Positions 41,805-50,913 of a DNA stretch of 64,000 nucleotides are shown here, piece after piece. The DNA lies in contig JAHEMM010000006.1 in assembly GCA_024643655.1 (NCBI GenBank), forward strand, positions 1-64,000, read 5' to 3'. Within the stretch, counting starts at the first letter, position 1. Every line of letters begins with the position of its first letter. The notes beneath the pieces are model-generated. The model ran no database searches and was not told the DNA's origin. It saw only the letters and a list, made by a program, of their open reading frames with translations. This stretch comes from Chitinophagaceae bacterium (GTDB lineage: Bacteria; Bacteroidota; Bacteroidia; Chitinophagales; Chitinophagaceae). The position numbers were made by a program, and so were the translations under genes.

Positions 41805-43124
41805 ATGAAAAGACGCTGCATTGTTCTGTTTTCTGTTTTCCTTTCTTTTTCAGGTAATAGCCAAATAACTAATTTTAGAAATATTAGTATAGAGGAAGTT
41901 GTTCTGAAATTTTCACAGTCATATATAACCAATTATGAGGAAGATGGTTATATAAAATTTGAAAAAAGAAAAGAAGGCTATGTCATTGCTTCCAGCCGTT
42001 TCGAAAATGGGTATCTGCGTCCCTTTAAAAGACAAGTTTTCTATAGTAGCCTTGATACAGGATATGCGGAATTAGATTTTACAGAAAATAAGGGGATAAA
42101 ACAGCCTGAGGTTTCAGAGTATCTTGATGATTATCTGATCAGGAATTTCAACATACATATACTTTATAATTATCCAGGATGGTATAAAGATGTAATTGAC
42201 AGCCTAGAAAGCCAACCTGAATTATCCGATGACCAATTGTATGGACTTGGCAGAGCATATAATCAGGCTTTTTTTGATTTAATCTTAGATCAAGACGATG
42301 ATCCGGAAAATCAATGGAGTTTAGGAAAAAATGTTAACTGCCTTTCAAATTGGCAAATAGCAATTATTGATTCTCTTTCAAATAAAACGTTGGCTTGTTA
42401 TAGAAAGCTTATGGAAAGAAATCCTGCATATGAAACGGCTGTTGGACCTATAGCGTTGAAATTTGCGAATGAAGTAATGACACATTTTCATTTTATGCTC
42501 ACTTTTGCGAATGAAAGATCTCTTTCATTAAAATTACCTGAGCATTTGTATACTGAAGAAGTATTGCTTCCATTAAGAAATTCACTAAAGTCTTGTCCGC
42601 CAGGTGCAATACTTTTATCTTTTGGAGATAATGACTTTTATCCAATACTTTATTTGCAAAAGCATGATAAATTGCGAAGCGATGTATATCTTATTAATTA
42701 TAACTTAATATCTATTGATCAATATATATTCAGAGCTACAAAAAAACAATTTGAATCCTCTCCAATAAAAATCTCTGTTGATACTGCATTATACACTGGA
42801 AAGCTAAATGAATATATAAGAATTAAAAGGGATTCCGGAATTGTTACCTTTTCTAATTTGCTGCCTATTTTGAAAGAATCTAAGTGGCCGGAAAGCAATG
42901 CTCCGGTTTTAAAAGGGAATAAATTTGCTTTTTCAACCATTTCTGGTAAGAAGGTTTTTCTTCTTGGGGATAGTTATATGTTAAAGAATCATTGGATATT
43001 AATAAATATAATTGAGAACCTGGGTGCAAGAAAACTTTGCCTGCTTGCAAACTTTGCAGATCCATTATTTAAAGATTTAAATCGATTTTTTATTAACAAA
43101 AACAATATTTCGGTATTAAAATAA
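41805..43124 (+). CDS. Secreted protein with a DUF2723-like C-terminal domain
   Basis: 439 residues with a short signal peptide (ending G-N-S-Q, about residue 20). The N-terminal 130 residues are unassigned. Residues about 260-320 contain P-P-G-A-I-L-L-S-F-G-D-N-D-F-Y-P-I-L-Y-L-Q and then R-S-D-V-Y-L-I-N-Y-N-L. This strongly resembles the soluble C-terminal region of DUF2723 membrane proteins, where G-D-N-D-T-F-P-L-W-Y is typical. The membrane-embedded glycosyltransferase-like half of DUF2723 is missing, so this looks like a stand-alone version. Function unknown. Confidence 0.65.
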   Translation: MKRRCIVLFSVFLSFSGNSQITNFRNISIEEVVLKFSQSYITNYEEDGYIKFEKRKEGYVIASSRFENGYLRPFKRQVFYSSLDTGYAELDFTENKGIKQPEVSEYLDDYLIRNFNIHILYNYPGWYKDVIDSLESQPELSDDQLYGLGRAYNQAFFDLILDQDDDPENQWSLGKNVNCLSNWQIAIIDSLSNKTLACYRKLMERNPAYETAVGPIALKFANEVMTHFHFMLTFANERSLSLKLPEHLYTEEVLLPLRNSLKSCPPGAILLSFGDNDFYPILYLQKHDKLRSDVYLINYNLISIDQYIFRATKKQFESSPIKISVDTALYTGKLNEYIRIKRDSGIVTFSNLLPILKESKWPESNAPVLKGNKFAFSTISGKKVFLLGDSYMLKNHWILINIIENLGARKLCLLANFADPLFKDLNRFFINKNNISVLK

Positions 43125-43125
43125 A

Positions 43126-43157
43126 AAAACCTTTTCTCTGAAAAGAAAAAAGGTTTT
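43126..43157. terminator. Terminator between convergent genes
   Basis: Stem AAAACCTTTT / AAAAGGTTTT (43126-43135 with 43148-43157) with a 12-nt loop, serving the DUF2723-like gene and the dipeptidase gene. Confidence 0.75.
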
Positions 43158-43174
43158 GTCATTTATTTTAACAA

Positions 43175-44542
43175 TTATCCTTCAGCAAAATATTTATGGA
43201 AGAAAGGTATTGTTTCAATTCCTTTATAATAGTTAGCAATATTATACTTTTCATTTGGACTATGAAGGTTGTCATTATCAAGTCCCATGCCCATGAAAAC
43301 AATTTTTACGCCTAATTCTTTTTCCAAAATAGTGCAAATTGGTATACTTCCGCCACCCCTGACAGGAATTGGTTCTTTCCCAAAAGTTTCTTTTACAGCT
43401 TTTGATGCAGCTATATAACCTTTGCTATCAATCGGAGTTAAGTAAGGTTCGCCACCGTGATGAAGCTCTGCAGCAACTTCTACACTTGCAGGAGCAATTG
43501 ATTTAAAATAGTTCAATAAAACTGCTGTTATTTTTTCAGATGATTGATTGGGAACTAACCTGGCAGAAATTTTTGCATATGCTTTAGAAGGTAAAACTGT
43601 TTTAGCTCCTTCACCGGTATAGCCACCCCAAATGCCATTAATTTCTAATGTAGGACGTATACCAGTTCGTTCATATGTAGAATATCCTTTTTCGCCCCAT
43701 AATTCTTTTATACCCAATTCATCTTTATATTCTTTTTCATCAAAGGGAGCTTTATTTAATAATGCTCTCTCATCAGCTGTAGATTCTAAAACATCATCAT
43801 AAAACCCAGGAATGGTGATGTGATTATTTTCATCATGACAGCTTGCTATCATTTTTGCAAGTATGGTAATTGGATTGGCCACTGCTCCACCATATGTACC
43901 ACTGTGTAAATCTCTATTTGCACCAGTAACTTCTACTTGTATATAACTTAAGCCTCTCATGCCAATATCCAATGAAGGAGTGTTCATACTTAATAAAGAA
44001 GTATCACTTATTAAAATCACATCACATTTCAAAAGATCTTTATTTGCAGCAACAAATTTTCCAAGATTTGGGGAGCCAACCTCTTCTTCTCCTTCAATCA
44101 GGAATTTTATATTCGTTGTCATCGTATTAGTTTTCACTAATGTTTCTAATGCTTTTACATGCATGTAGAATTGTCCTTTATCATCTGCGCTTCCTCTTGC
44201 AAATACTTTTCCATCAACAATAGTGGGTTCAAATGGAGGATTGGTCCAAAGTTCTAATGGTTCGGCAGGTTGCACATCGTAATGCCCATATACTAATACA
44301 GTTTTTTTCGATGGATCAATTATCTTTTCACCATATACAACCGGATGTCCGGCAGTTGGTATAACTTCAGCCTTATCACATCCTGCTGCCAATAAACTTT
44401 TTTGTACTGCTTCAGCACATTTTAGCATATCTGGTTTGTGTTCACTTTTTGCACTTACCGATGGTATCCGAAGTAAGTCAAGCATTTCATTTAAATAGCG
44501 ATCTTTATTTTTTTCCTGGTAATCTTTCCAAACTTGAGACAT
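43175..44542 (-). CDS. M20-family dipeptidase
   Basis: 455-residue zinc metallopeptidase of the M20 family (ArgE/DapE/CPG2 fold). Metal ligands and the catalytic base are visible: V-Y-G-H-Y-D-V-Q-P near residue 85, A-R-G-S-A-D-D-K-G-Q near 115, and E-G-E-E-E-V-G-S near 148. D-L-H-S-G-T-Y-G-G marks the dimerisation domain around residue 215. Length and motifs fit cytosolic dipeptidases rather than a biosynthetic DapE. Single gene. Confidence 0.92.
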   Translation of the reverse strand: MSQVWKDYQEKNKDRYLNEMLDLLRIPSVSAKSEHKPDMLKCAEAVQKSLLAAGCDKAEVIPTAGHPVVYGEKIIDPSKKTVLVYGHYDVQPAEPLELWTNPPFEPTIVDGKVFARGSADDKGQFYMHVKALETLVKTNTMTTNIKFLIEGEEEVGSPNLGKFVAANKDLLKCDVILISDTSLLSMNTPSLDIGMRGLSYIQVEVTGANRDLHSGTYGGAVANPITILAKMIASCHDENNHITIPGFYDDVLESTADERALLNKAPFDEKEYKDELGIKELWGEKGYSTYERTGIRPTLEINGIWGGYTGEGAKTVLPSKAYAKISARLVPNQSSEKITAVLLNYFKSIAPASVEVAAELHHGGEPYLTPIDSKGYIAASKAVKETFGKEPIPVRGGGSIPICTILEKELGVKIVFMGMGLDNDNLHSPNEKYNIANYYKGIETIPFFHKYFAEG

Positions 44543-44601
44543 ATTTGATTTATTTACATTAAAGCCAATTCGGGATAGGGACGAAGATAAGGACTACAAG
44601 T

Positions 44602-45771
44602 TTATTCTTCTTGCTGGGGGTTGGTTTTCGTATTTACAGCTTTTGTAACCAATTTATTGCCATATCTTTCTTTGATTGTGTCAACTGCTTTGTACAAATT
44701 GAGTTTTTCCATATTATTCTCAAATAAACTCATTTGCATAGTGAAAGGAATAAATTGACTAAACCTTACACCTAATAAACGAATTGGTCTTCCTTTCTGC
44801 CATGATTTATTGAAAAGGTCTTTTACTTTAGCGATTAGTACATCATCCAGTGCCGTATAATCTACAGTCTCTTGCCGGGATGTAGTTTCAAAATCAGAAT
44901 AACGAATCTTAACAGTTACACAACCAGTTAATTTATCATCTTCCCGTAATCCCTGTGCTGTTTTTTCTGTTAGTCTGACCAATTCCTTGTATAGAAAATC
45001 AATGTCAGTATGATCTTTGTCGAACGTATTTTCATGGCTCATACTTTTCTGTTCCCAGTCAGTTGCAATTTCAGTACTGCCGATACCATGAGCTTTGTGC
45101 CAAAGCGATTCGCCCCATTTTCCGGCAATTTTTTCCAGGTGTTCTTTTGGTGTATTGGCAATATCTTCAATTGTATATATGCCAAAGCTCTTTAAATGTT
45201 GCTCTGTTTGTTTACCAACACCATTTATTTTTTCGATACCCAATGGCCATAGAAATGCAGTTTCTTTTCCATGCGGAATTTCTAAAAAACCATTGGGTTT
45301 CGCTTCATTGGTAGCCATTTTGGCAATGAATCTTGCAGAAGCCAGGCCACATGAAATAGGAAGACCTGTTTCTTTACGAATCGTTTCCCGCAGATCTTTT
45401 GCATATTGACTTACACCAAAAAATTTATCCATACCGCTCAAGTCAATATAAAATTCATCTATAGATGCTTTTTCAAATAAAGGAACTTTGGATGCAATAA
45501 TTTCAGTTACCCATCTTGAATATTTACTATACTGATCTCTGCTTGAGTTGGTGACAATAGCTTGAGGACAAAGCTGCATTGCTTTTTTCATCGGCATTGC
45601 TGAATGAATGCCAAATTTTCGAGCCTCGTAGCTACAGGCAGCAACGACACCCCTTTCATAGCCACCCACTAAAACTGGTTTTCCTTTTAAGGAAGGATTA
45701 TTGATAATCTCCACTGAAACAAAAAAGGAGTCGAGGTCGAAATGCGCAATATGCTTTTTGGAATTGTCCAC
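44602..45771 (-). CDS. dinB: DNA polymerase IV (DinB)
   Basis: 389 residues, GTG start (no ATG near the N-terminus; the next methionines lie inside the palm domain). Y-family signatures are present: H-F-D-L-D-S-F-F-V-S-V-E at the start, Y-S-R-W near residue 84, A-S-I-D-E-F-Y-I-D-L-S near 105, a helix-hairpin-helix thumb with I-N-G-V-G-K-Q-T near 186, and a C-terminal little-finger domain. Error-prone translesion polymerase; no beta-clamp motif was identified with certainty. Confidence 0.95.
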   Translation of the reverse strand: MDNSKKHIAHFDLDSFFVSVEIINNPSLKGKPVLVGGYERGVVAACSYEARKFGIHSAMPMKKAMQLCPQAIVTNSSRDQYSKYSRWVTEIIASKVPLFEKASIDEFYIDLSGMDKFFGVSQYAKDLRETIRKETGLPISCGLASARFIAKMATNEAKPNGFLEIPHGKETAFLWPLGIEKINGVGKQTEQHLKSFGIYTIEDIANTPKEHLEKIAGKWGESLWHKAHGIGSTEIATDWEQKSMSHENTFDKDHTDIDFLYKELVRLTEKTAQGLREDDKLTGCVTVKIRYSDFETTSRQETVDYTALDDVLIAKVKDLFNKSWQKGRPIRLLGVRFSQFIPFTMQMSLFENNMEKLNLYKAVDTIKERYGNKLVTKAVNTKTNPQQEE

Positions 45772-45822
45772 CTATTAAAGGTAGAGAATGTATAAGGTTT
45801 CATTCAACATTACGCTACTAAA

Positions 45823-46341
45823 TTAAGTCAAATATATATCCAATAATCCAGCAGGTAATTCTACAACTATTTCCTTTTTTTTATGATCCACTTTTTTCAA
45901 GGTTTCTTCATGTAAAGGAATCAGTACTTCTTTGCCATTTATATCAAGGCGGCAAAGCATCTGGTGTGGTTGTTCAATCAATTCCAGAATTTCACCGAGT
46001 GACTCATTTTCGTTTATTATCATATAACCAAGGAAACTTGCAGGTGCATTTTTTGCCGCAAATTTTTTAAAATCGGTTTCGGTTAGCCACACTTGTTTGG
46101 CCACTAGTTTTAGTGCGGCTTCTCTGATTTCAATACTTTCTAGTTTTATATAAATTTCATCTTCGGCTTTTATTTTAGTACTTTCTATGAAATAAGGAAG
46201 AAATGATCCTTTTTTTTCTTCTACAAATATTGCCGACAATCCTTTTAAAGAAGTTTTTTTACCCAGCTCATGTTTTAAAAGCATTTCTCCTTTTAAACCA
46301 TGCACTGCTACAAGTTTTCCGATATTGAAATATTCTGCCAT
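45823..46341 (-). CDS. rimM: 16S rRNA processing protein RimM
   Basis: 172 residues. The N-terminal RimM domain opens I-G-K-L-V-A-V-H-G-L-K-G-E and the C-terminal PRC-barrel has L-G-Y-M-I, V-L-I-P-L-H-E-E and V-E-L-P-A-G-L-L-D-I-Y. It assists 30S head maturation through ribosomal protein S19. It lies downstream of rpsP on the same strand, but a full terminator stands between them. Confidence 0.95.
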   Translation of the reverse strand: MAEYFNIGKLVAVHGLKGEMLLKHELGKKTSLKGLSAIFVEEKKGSFLPYFIESTKIKAEDEIYIKLESIEIREAALKLVAKQVWLTETDFKKFAAKNAPASFLGYMIINENESLGEILELIEQPHQMLCRLDINGKEVLIPLHEETLKKVDHKKKEIVVELPAGLLDIYLT

Positions 46342-46393
46342 TGATAAGAATCAAATATTAATTTATACAAATCTGTGTAATCTGAATCTACTG

Positions 46394-46430
46394 AAAAAAA
46401 AATCCCGTTCGGCATATGCAGAACGGGATT
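46394..46430 (-). terminator. Rho-independent terminator between rpsP and rimM
   Basis: Stem AATCCCGTTC / GAACGGGATT (46401-46410 with 46421-46430); the loop can add GCA/TGC pairs. On the minus strand it is followed by nine U (A-run 46394-46402). It should cut rpsP off from rimM. Confidence 0.88.
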
Positions 46431-46479
46431 ACGAACTTTCAGGATGTGGACTTGTCCCAACTAAATCGTCGGGATTGAT

Positions 46480-46974
46480 TTATCCTTCAGTGCCTGCAAC
46501 TGCATCATCAGTAGCTTCAGCCTTTGGCTCTGCTTTTGATTCTACAGGAGCTTCTGCCCTTGGTTCAGGTCTGCGACCTGGCATTGGACGTCTTGCTCTT
46601 TTGTTGCGATAAGCATCTTCCTGGCGTCTTTTGATCTGTTGTTCATGCTCAAGACTCCAAGCAGTGAACTTCTCCATTGCAGTTGCATCATCAAAAAGGC
46701 CTAAGCTCACACCACGGAGCAAATGCTTTAGATACAATACTCCTTTAAAGCTAAGAATACGGCGAACAGTGTCAGTTGGTGTAGCACCTTTGTTCAGCCA
46801 CTCCAATGCTTTTTGACGATCTAGCTGAATGGTAGCTGGAACAGTCAATGGATTGTAAGTACCTAATTTTTGAATGAATTTGCCATCACGGGGAGCCCGG
46901 GAATCGGCGATTACAATGAAGTAAAATGGTCTTTTTTTAGACCCGTGTCTTTGCAGACGAATTTTTGCTGACAT
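46480..46974 (-). CDS. rpsP: 30S ribosomal protein S16
   Basis: 164 residues. The S16 core (about 1-80) starts [18 protein letters not shown] and contains [20 protein letters not shown]. After about residue 115 an extension rich in Arg, Pro, Glu and Ala appears; long tails are common in S16 of this phylum. A separate transcription unit ending in the terminator at 46394. Confidence 0.96.
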   Translation of the reverse strand: MSAKIRLQRHGSKKRPFYFIVIADSRAPRDGKFIQKLGTYNPLTVPATIQLDRQKALEWLNKGATPTDTVRRILSFKGVLYLKHLLRGVSLGLFDDATAMEKFTAWSLEHEQQIKRRQEDAYRNKRARRPMPGRRPEPRAEAPVESKAEPKAEATDDAVAGTEG

Positions 46975-47204
46975 AAATAGAAATTTAACAGCGTTAACAA
47001 TAATTGTTTAGTCCGGTTGAAACCGGACGGCAAATATAGTATCGAAAGGGGAGAATGCAAAGCGAATGTCAACAGATTATAGTCTGTAGACAACGGAAAA
47101 TCAACTATTGACGAATAATTTACTTATTAGCAATACTTTGTAATCGGGAAATAAAAAAGGAGACAATGGTATGTTGCTCTTGGTTATTGATAATAACAGT
47201 GGTC

Positions 47205-48530
47205 TTATCTCTTCATCCCCGGCATCATTCTGCCTAAAGCACTCATTTTATTCATATTCTTCATCATGCCTTTCATTTGCTCAAATTGTTTGATGAAAGC
47301 ATTTAGCTCATTCAAATCTTTACCAGCTCCCTGGGCAATACGTTTTTTTCGACTTCCGTCAATCAGGTCAGGGTCTGCTCTTTCCGCCGGAGTCATTGAG
47401 TTTATCATTGCTTCAATTCCTTTAAAAGAATCATCATTGATATCAACGTCTTTTAATTTATTTCCCATGCCTGGAATCATTCCCAGCATATCTTTCATAT
47501 TGCCCATTTTTTTGATGGCTTCCAACTGAGTTTTAAAATCCGCGAAGTCAAATTTATTTTTTCGGATTTTTGATTCCAGCTTTTTGGCAGCTACTTCATC
47601 AAATTGTTCCTGTGCTTTTTCCACCAAACTGGTGATGTCACCCATACCAAGAATTCGTTGCGCCATTCTTTCCGGATAGAATACATCCAGTGTATCCATC
47701 TTTTCACCGGCGCTGGTAAATTTAATGGGCTTTTGTACGGTGTATTTAATTGAAATAGCAGCACCCCCTCTGGTATCACCATCTAATTTGGTGAGCACAA
47801 CACCAGTAAAATCAAGTCTTTCATTAAAAGCTTTGGCAGTGTTTACCGCATCCTGGCCAGTCATACTATCCACTACAAATAGAATTTCTTGGGGATTAAC
47901 AGCCTCCTTAATATTGGCCACTTCTGTCATCATGACTTCATCTACAGCCAATCGGCCTGCAGTGTCTATGATCAAAACATTCTTGTTTTTGCTTCTTGCT
48001 TCTTTTACAGCATTTTTTGCAATGTCAACGGCATTCTTATTTTCAAGTTCTATATGTACATCAACGCCAATCTGTTCACCTAAGACTCTTAATTGCTCCA
48101 TGGCGGCCGGGCGATAAATATCTGCAGCCACCAGCATTGGAGAGAGGCCTTTTTTTGTCTTTAAAAAGTTGGCCAGTTTTCCACTGAATGTTGTTTTACC
48201 AGATCCTTGTAAACCGGCGATTAAAATAATTGCTGGATTTCCCTTTGAGTTAAATGTCGATTCCTGTCCACCCATCAGTTCTGTAAGCTGATCTTGTACA
48301 ATTTTTGTCATCAGCTGGCCGGGAGAGATGGCGTTGATTACTTTTTCTCCCATTGCCTGCTCCTTTACCTTATCTGTAAACTCTTTGGCAATCTTATAAT
48401 TAACATCCGCATCTACTAATGCCCGTCGGATCTCTTTTACAGTGGTAGCAATATTTAATTCTGTAATTCTTGCCTGACCTTTCAGATTCTTAAAGGCACT
48501 TTCTAATTTTTCCTGCAAACTATTAAACAT
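47205..48530 (-). CDS. ffh: Signal recognition particle protein Ffh
   Basis: 441-residue SRP54-type GTPase that targets ribosomes making membrane proteins to FtsY. N domain (1-90); G domain with G-L-Q-G-S-G-K-T-T (about 107), D-T-A-G-R-L (about 190) and T-K-L-D-G (about 247); methionine-rich M domain (about 300-441) ending M-M-P-G-M-K-R. Monocistronic, preceded by the rpoD terminator. Confidence 0.97.
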   Translation of the reverse strand: MFNSLQEKLESAFKNLKGQARITELNIATTVKEIRRALVDADVNYKIAKEFTDKVKEQAMGEKVINAISPGQLMTKIVQDQLTELMGGQESTFNSKGNPAIILIAGLQGSGKTTFSGKLANFLKTKKGLSPMLVAADIYRPAAMEQLRVLGEQIGVDVHIELENKNAVDIAKNAVKEARSKNKNVLIIDTAGRLAVDEVMMTEVANIKEAVNPQEILFVVDSMTGQDAVNTAKAFNERLDFTGVVLTKLDGDTRGGAAISIKYTVQKPIKFTSAGEKMDTLDVFYPERMAQRILGMGDITSLVEKAQEQFDEVAAKKLESKIRKNKFDFADFKTQLEAIKKMGNMKDMLGMIPGMGNKLKDVDINDDSFKGIEAMINSMTPAERADPDLIDGSRKKRIAQGAGKDLNELNAFIKQFEQMKGMMKNMNKMSALGRMMPGMKR

Positions 48531-48565
48531 AATTCTCTTACTTTTTTCGGGTTCTCACAAAATGA

Positions 48566-48594
48566 AAAAAGTGAACATCAAATGTTCACTTTTT
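48566..48594 (-). terminator. Terminator after rpoD
   Basis: 13-bp stem AAAAAGTGAACAT / ATGTTCACTTTTT (48566-48578 with 48582-48594), 3-nt loop; on the minus strand the stem ends in a U-tract. Lies between rpoD and ffh. Confidence 0.85.
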
Positions 48595-48684
48595 AAAGAA
48601 TTACAAAGATACTACTTCACATTTTAAGGTTTGGGTAGTAGTATTAAAAATGTAAAATTTTATATCAAATAGTTATTTTTTAAA

Positions 48685-49560
48685 TTAAGAACCTAAGTAT
48701 GTTCTAAGCATAGTACAACGATTCGAAGCCTTTAACTTGGTGATGGCCTTGTCTTTGATCTGTCTTACTCTTTCTCTTGTAAGGCTGAATCGTTCTCCAA
48801 TATCTTCCAGACTCATGGGATGGTCAACACCGATACCAAAAAAGAAACAGATTACTTCTTTTTGCCGTTCTGTCAACGTTTTCAAACTTCGGTCAATTTC
48901 CATTTTCAACGACTCATTGTGAACTAACAGTCCGTCTGTTTTATCGGCATTGTCATTTTCCAAGACATCAATTAACGTACTTTCTTCTCCATCAGACAAA
49001 GGCGAATCCATACTAACATGACGGGAATTGATCGCTAATGTAGCTTTTACTTCATCAATGTCCATTTCTAGTAAATCTGCAAGTTCTTCAGGTGTGGGTT
49101 CTCTTTCAAATTGTTGCTCGAGTAAAGAAAAAGCTTTTTGTATGCGGTTTGTTAATCCAACTTTATTTAATGGAAGTCGAACAATTCTTGATTGTTCTGC
49201 TAATGATTGTAAAATACTTTGGCGGATCCACCAAACGGCATAGGAAATGAATTTAAAGCCTCTGGTTTCATCAAATCGTTGTGCGGCTTTAATAAGACCG
49301 AGATTTCCCTCATTAATCAAATCGGGTAAGGATAAACCTTGATTTTGATACTGTTTAGCTACGGAAACAACAAAGCGTAGATTAGCTTTTGTTAATCTGT
49401 CTAACGATTTTTGACATCCCTGTTTAATTAAAGTAGCTAGCTTGACCTCTTCTTCTGGGGTAATGAGTTCGACCTTGCCGATTTCCTGAAGATATTTCTC
49501 CAAACTTTGGGATTCACGATTCGTAATCGACTTCGTGATTTTGAGTTGTCTCATACTCAT
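48685..49560 (-). CDS. rpoD: Primary RNA polymerase sigma factor (RpoD/SigA type)
   Basis: 291 residues. The protein starts M-(S-M)[13 protein letters not shown], the standard opening of the short primary sigma factor of Bacteroidota, which lacks region 1.1. Regions 2 ([22 protein letters not shown]), 3 and 4 ([18 protein letters not shown]) are intact. Two starts two codons apart are possible. It directs transcription from TAnnTTTG-type promoters such as those described here. Confidence 0.95.
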   Translation of the reverse strand: MSMRQLKITKSITNRESQSLEKYLQEIGKVELITPEEEVKLATLIKQGCQKSLDRLTKANLRFVVSVAKQYQNQGLSLPDLINEGNLGLIKAAQRFDETRGFKFISYAVWWIRQSILQSLAEQSRIVRLPLNKVGLTNRIQKAFSLLEQQFEREPTPEELADLLEMDIDEVKATLAINSRHVSMDSPLSDGEESTLIDVLENDNADKTDGLLVHNESLKMEIDRSLKTLTERQKEVICFFFGIGVDHPMSLEDIGERFSLTRERVRQIKDKAITKLKASNRCTMLRTYLGS

Positions 49561-49887
49561 AGAAATGGTTTTTGTGGTTTATTTTGAGGGGTAAGGCTCC
49601 GGTTTTGTGGAACTTATGACCCAAAAAATACCCGTTATGATATTGATGGTTTTTCAGAACTTATTGAAATTCAAAGCAATTTACCTAAATTGGTCAATGA
49701 GGCCAAATAAACTTTGACTTTGTTTTAACGGTTTTATGAGCAATTTATTTTGATTAAAAAGGGCAAAGTTTTATAGAATTGCCCAGTTTGAATAAATAAG
49801 ATGAAAAATAAACGAAAAAAAAAATTGCGGCAATGATTTATTTTCTATTATTGCAGCCAACCTAATGATTTTTAGAGAGAAAGTAGA
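49561..49887. other. Intergenic region upstream of rpoD with a minus-strand hairpin
   Basis: 327 bases without an ORF between divergent genes. On the minus strand GGGCAA / TTGCCC (49761-49766 with 49779-49784) forms a 6-bp hairpin followed by UUUUU, which looks like a short terminator. No minus-strand gene precedes it, so it could end a short transcript or act as an attenuator in a long rpoD leader. The rest is AT-rich and holds the promoters of both neighbours. Confidence 0.4.
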
Positions 49888-50265
49888 ATGAGTAAACAAT
49901 TATATACATTAGAATTTCCGGTACGCTGTTCGCCAACTATCTTATATGAATTCCTGTCTACCCCAGCCGGGCTTGGAGAATGGTTTGCAGATAAGGTGGA
50001 CGAAAAAGAGAATATTTTTTATTTTGGATGGAGTGGTTCTTATGAAGAAGCTGATATGGTAGAAAAAGAGCAGGATAAATTTATACGCTTTCATTGGCGT
50101 ACTGCACCAAAGAATGAATATTTTGAATTTCGCATCGATAAGTCTGAAATTACTAATCAGACTATCTTGATTATTTCAGATTTTGCTGAGAAAAAGGAGA
50201 TCAAGGATCAAAGTAATCTTTGGGATTTTCAGGTGAAAGAATTAATTCATAGACTTGGTGCTTAA
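49888..50265 (+). CDS. START-like (SRPBCC) domain protein
   Basis: 125 residues. S-P-T-I-L-Y-E-F-L-S-T-P-A-G-L-G-E-W-F-A-D-K-V near the N-terminus and F-H-W, F-E-F-R-I in the strands fit the AHSA1/START-like helix-grip fold, with a closing helix L-W-D-F-Q-V-K-E-L-I-H-R-L-G. Soluble, probably binds a small hydrophobic ligand or chaperone partner; the ligand is unknown. Its stop overlaps the end of the convergent gene by four bases. Confidence 0.8.
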   Translation: MSKQLYTLEFPVRCSPTILYEFLSTPAGLGEWFADKVDEKENIFYFGWSGSYEEADMVEKEQDKFIRFHWRTAPKNEYFEFRIDKSEITNQTILIISDFAEKKEIKDQSNLWDFQVKELIHRLGA

Positions 50266-50873
50266 TCAGCCAACAATTCAATTATTTTTTTATAATAGTT
50301 GATTAATTCCCTTTCAGTTTTTTTTAATTCCTGAATCGACATTTTATATGCCAATTTGCAAAATGATTTTTTAGTAATTACTGACTCAAAATCGCTTTTG
50401 TTCATTGTATTAATTGGAATATAGTTCGAAGGTTCAAAATGATGTTCCCATTCGTCAATATTGATGCAACAATAACACCCACTTTTGTTGAGGTTTGAAT
50501 AAGCATTGAGTAGCTTTGTTTCATTCAACTTTTTGTAGTTGCCAGCAAGATGTATAGTAATACTGAAAAAATTACCCCACCAAAACATTGTACGAATCGC
50601 AAAAACTTCAGAATGGTTAAAGACTTTTGGAAAGTCAAGCATTCGGTAGGGTAGACCTTTATAGTTTTCACCCTTTGAAATCTTAGGCGATGATTGAATC
50701 AATTCAAAAGGAAGAGAATTATTAAATTGATTCAGGATCTCATTCTGCGTAACCTGAAGCATTGCAAGAAAGTGATCTATTTTTTTAAGAATAGCATTCT
50801 TTGTTAAAATCCAGTTTCCATCTGTAATCAATTCCAACTCCTTTTCCGAAAGCCTTATTTTTGCGTCGTCCAT
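50262..50873 (-). CDS. Hypothetical protein, 203 aa
   Basis: Not recognised. The ATG at 50873 (M-D-D-A-K-I-R-L-S-E-K-E-L) is preferred over an in-frame TTG six codons upstream. Soluble, helical at both ends, with a central alpha/beta part (F-A-I-R-T-M-F-W-W-G-N-F-F-S-I-T-I-H-L-A-G). A cysteine pair sits in G-C-Y-C-C-I-N-I-D-E-W-E-H-H. The Cys/His cluster could bind a metal, but no family supports that. Convergent with the START-like gene. Confidence 0.65.
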   Translation of the reverse strand: MDDAKIRLSEKELELITDGNWILTKNAILKKIDHFLAMLQVTQNEILNQFNNSLPFELIQSSPKISKGENYKGLPYRMLDFPKVFNHSEVFAIRTMFWWGNFFSITIHLAGNYKKLNETKLLNAYSNLNKSGCYCCINIDEWEHHFEPSNYIPINTMNKSDFESVITKKSFCKLAYKMSIQELKKTERELINYYKKIIELLAD

Positions 50874-50913
50874 AACCAAAAATTTTTTCAATCACTTTAT
50901 TTATTAAAGATAA

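Noticed and set aside
47725-48117. 130-codon plus-strand ORF opposite ffh
   Set aside because: It is the antisense shadow of the conserved Ffh GTPase domain; its translation has no protein-like pattern.
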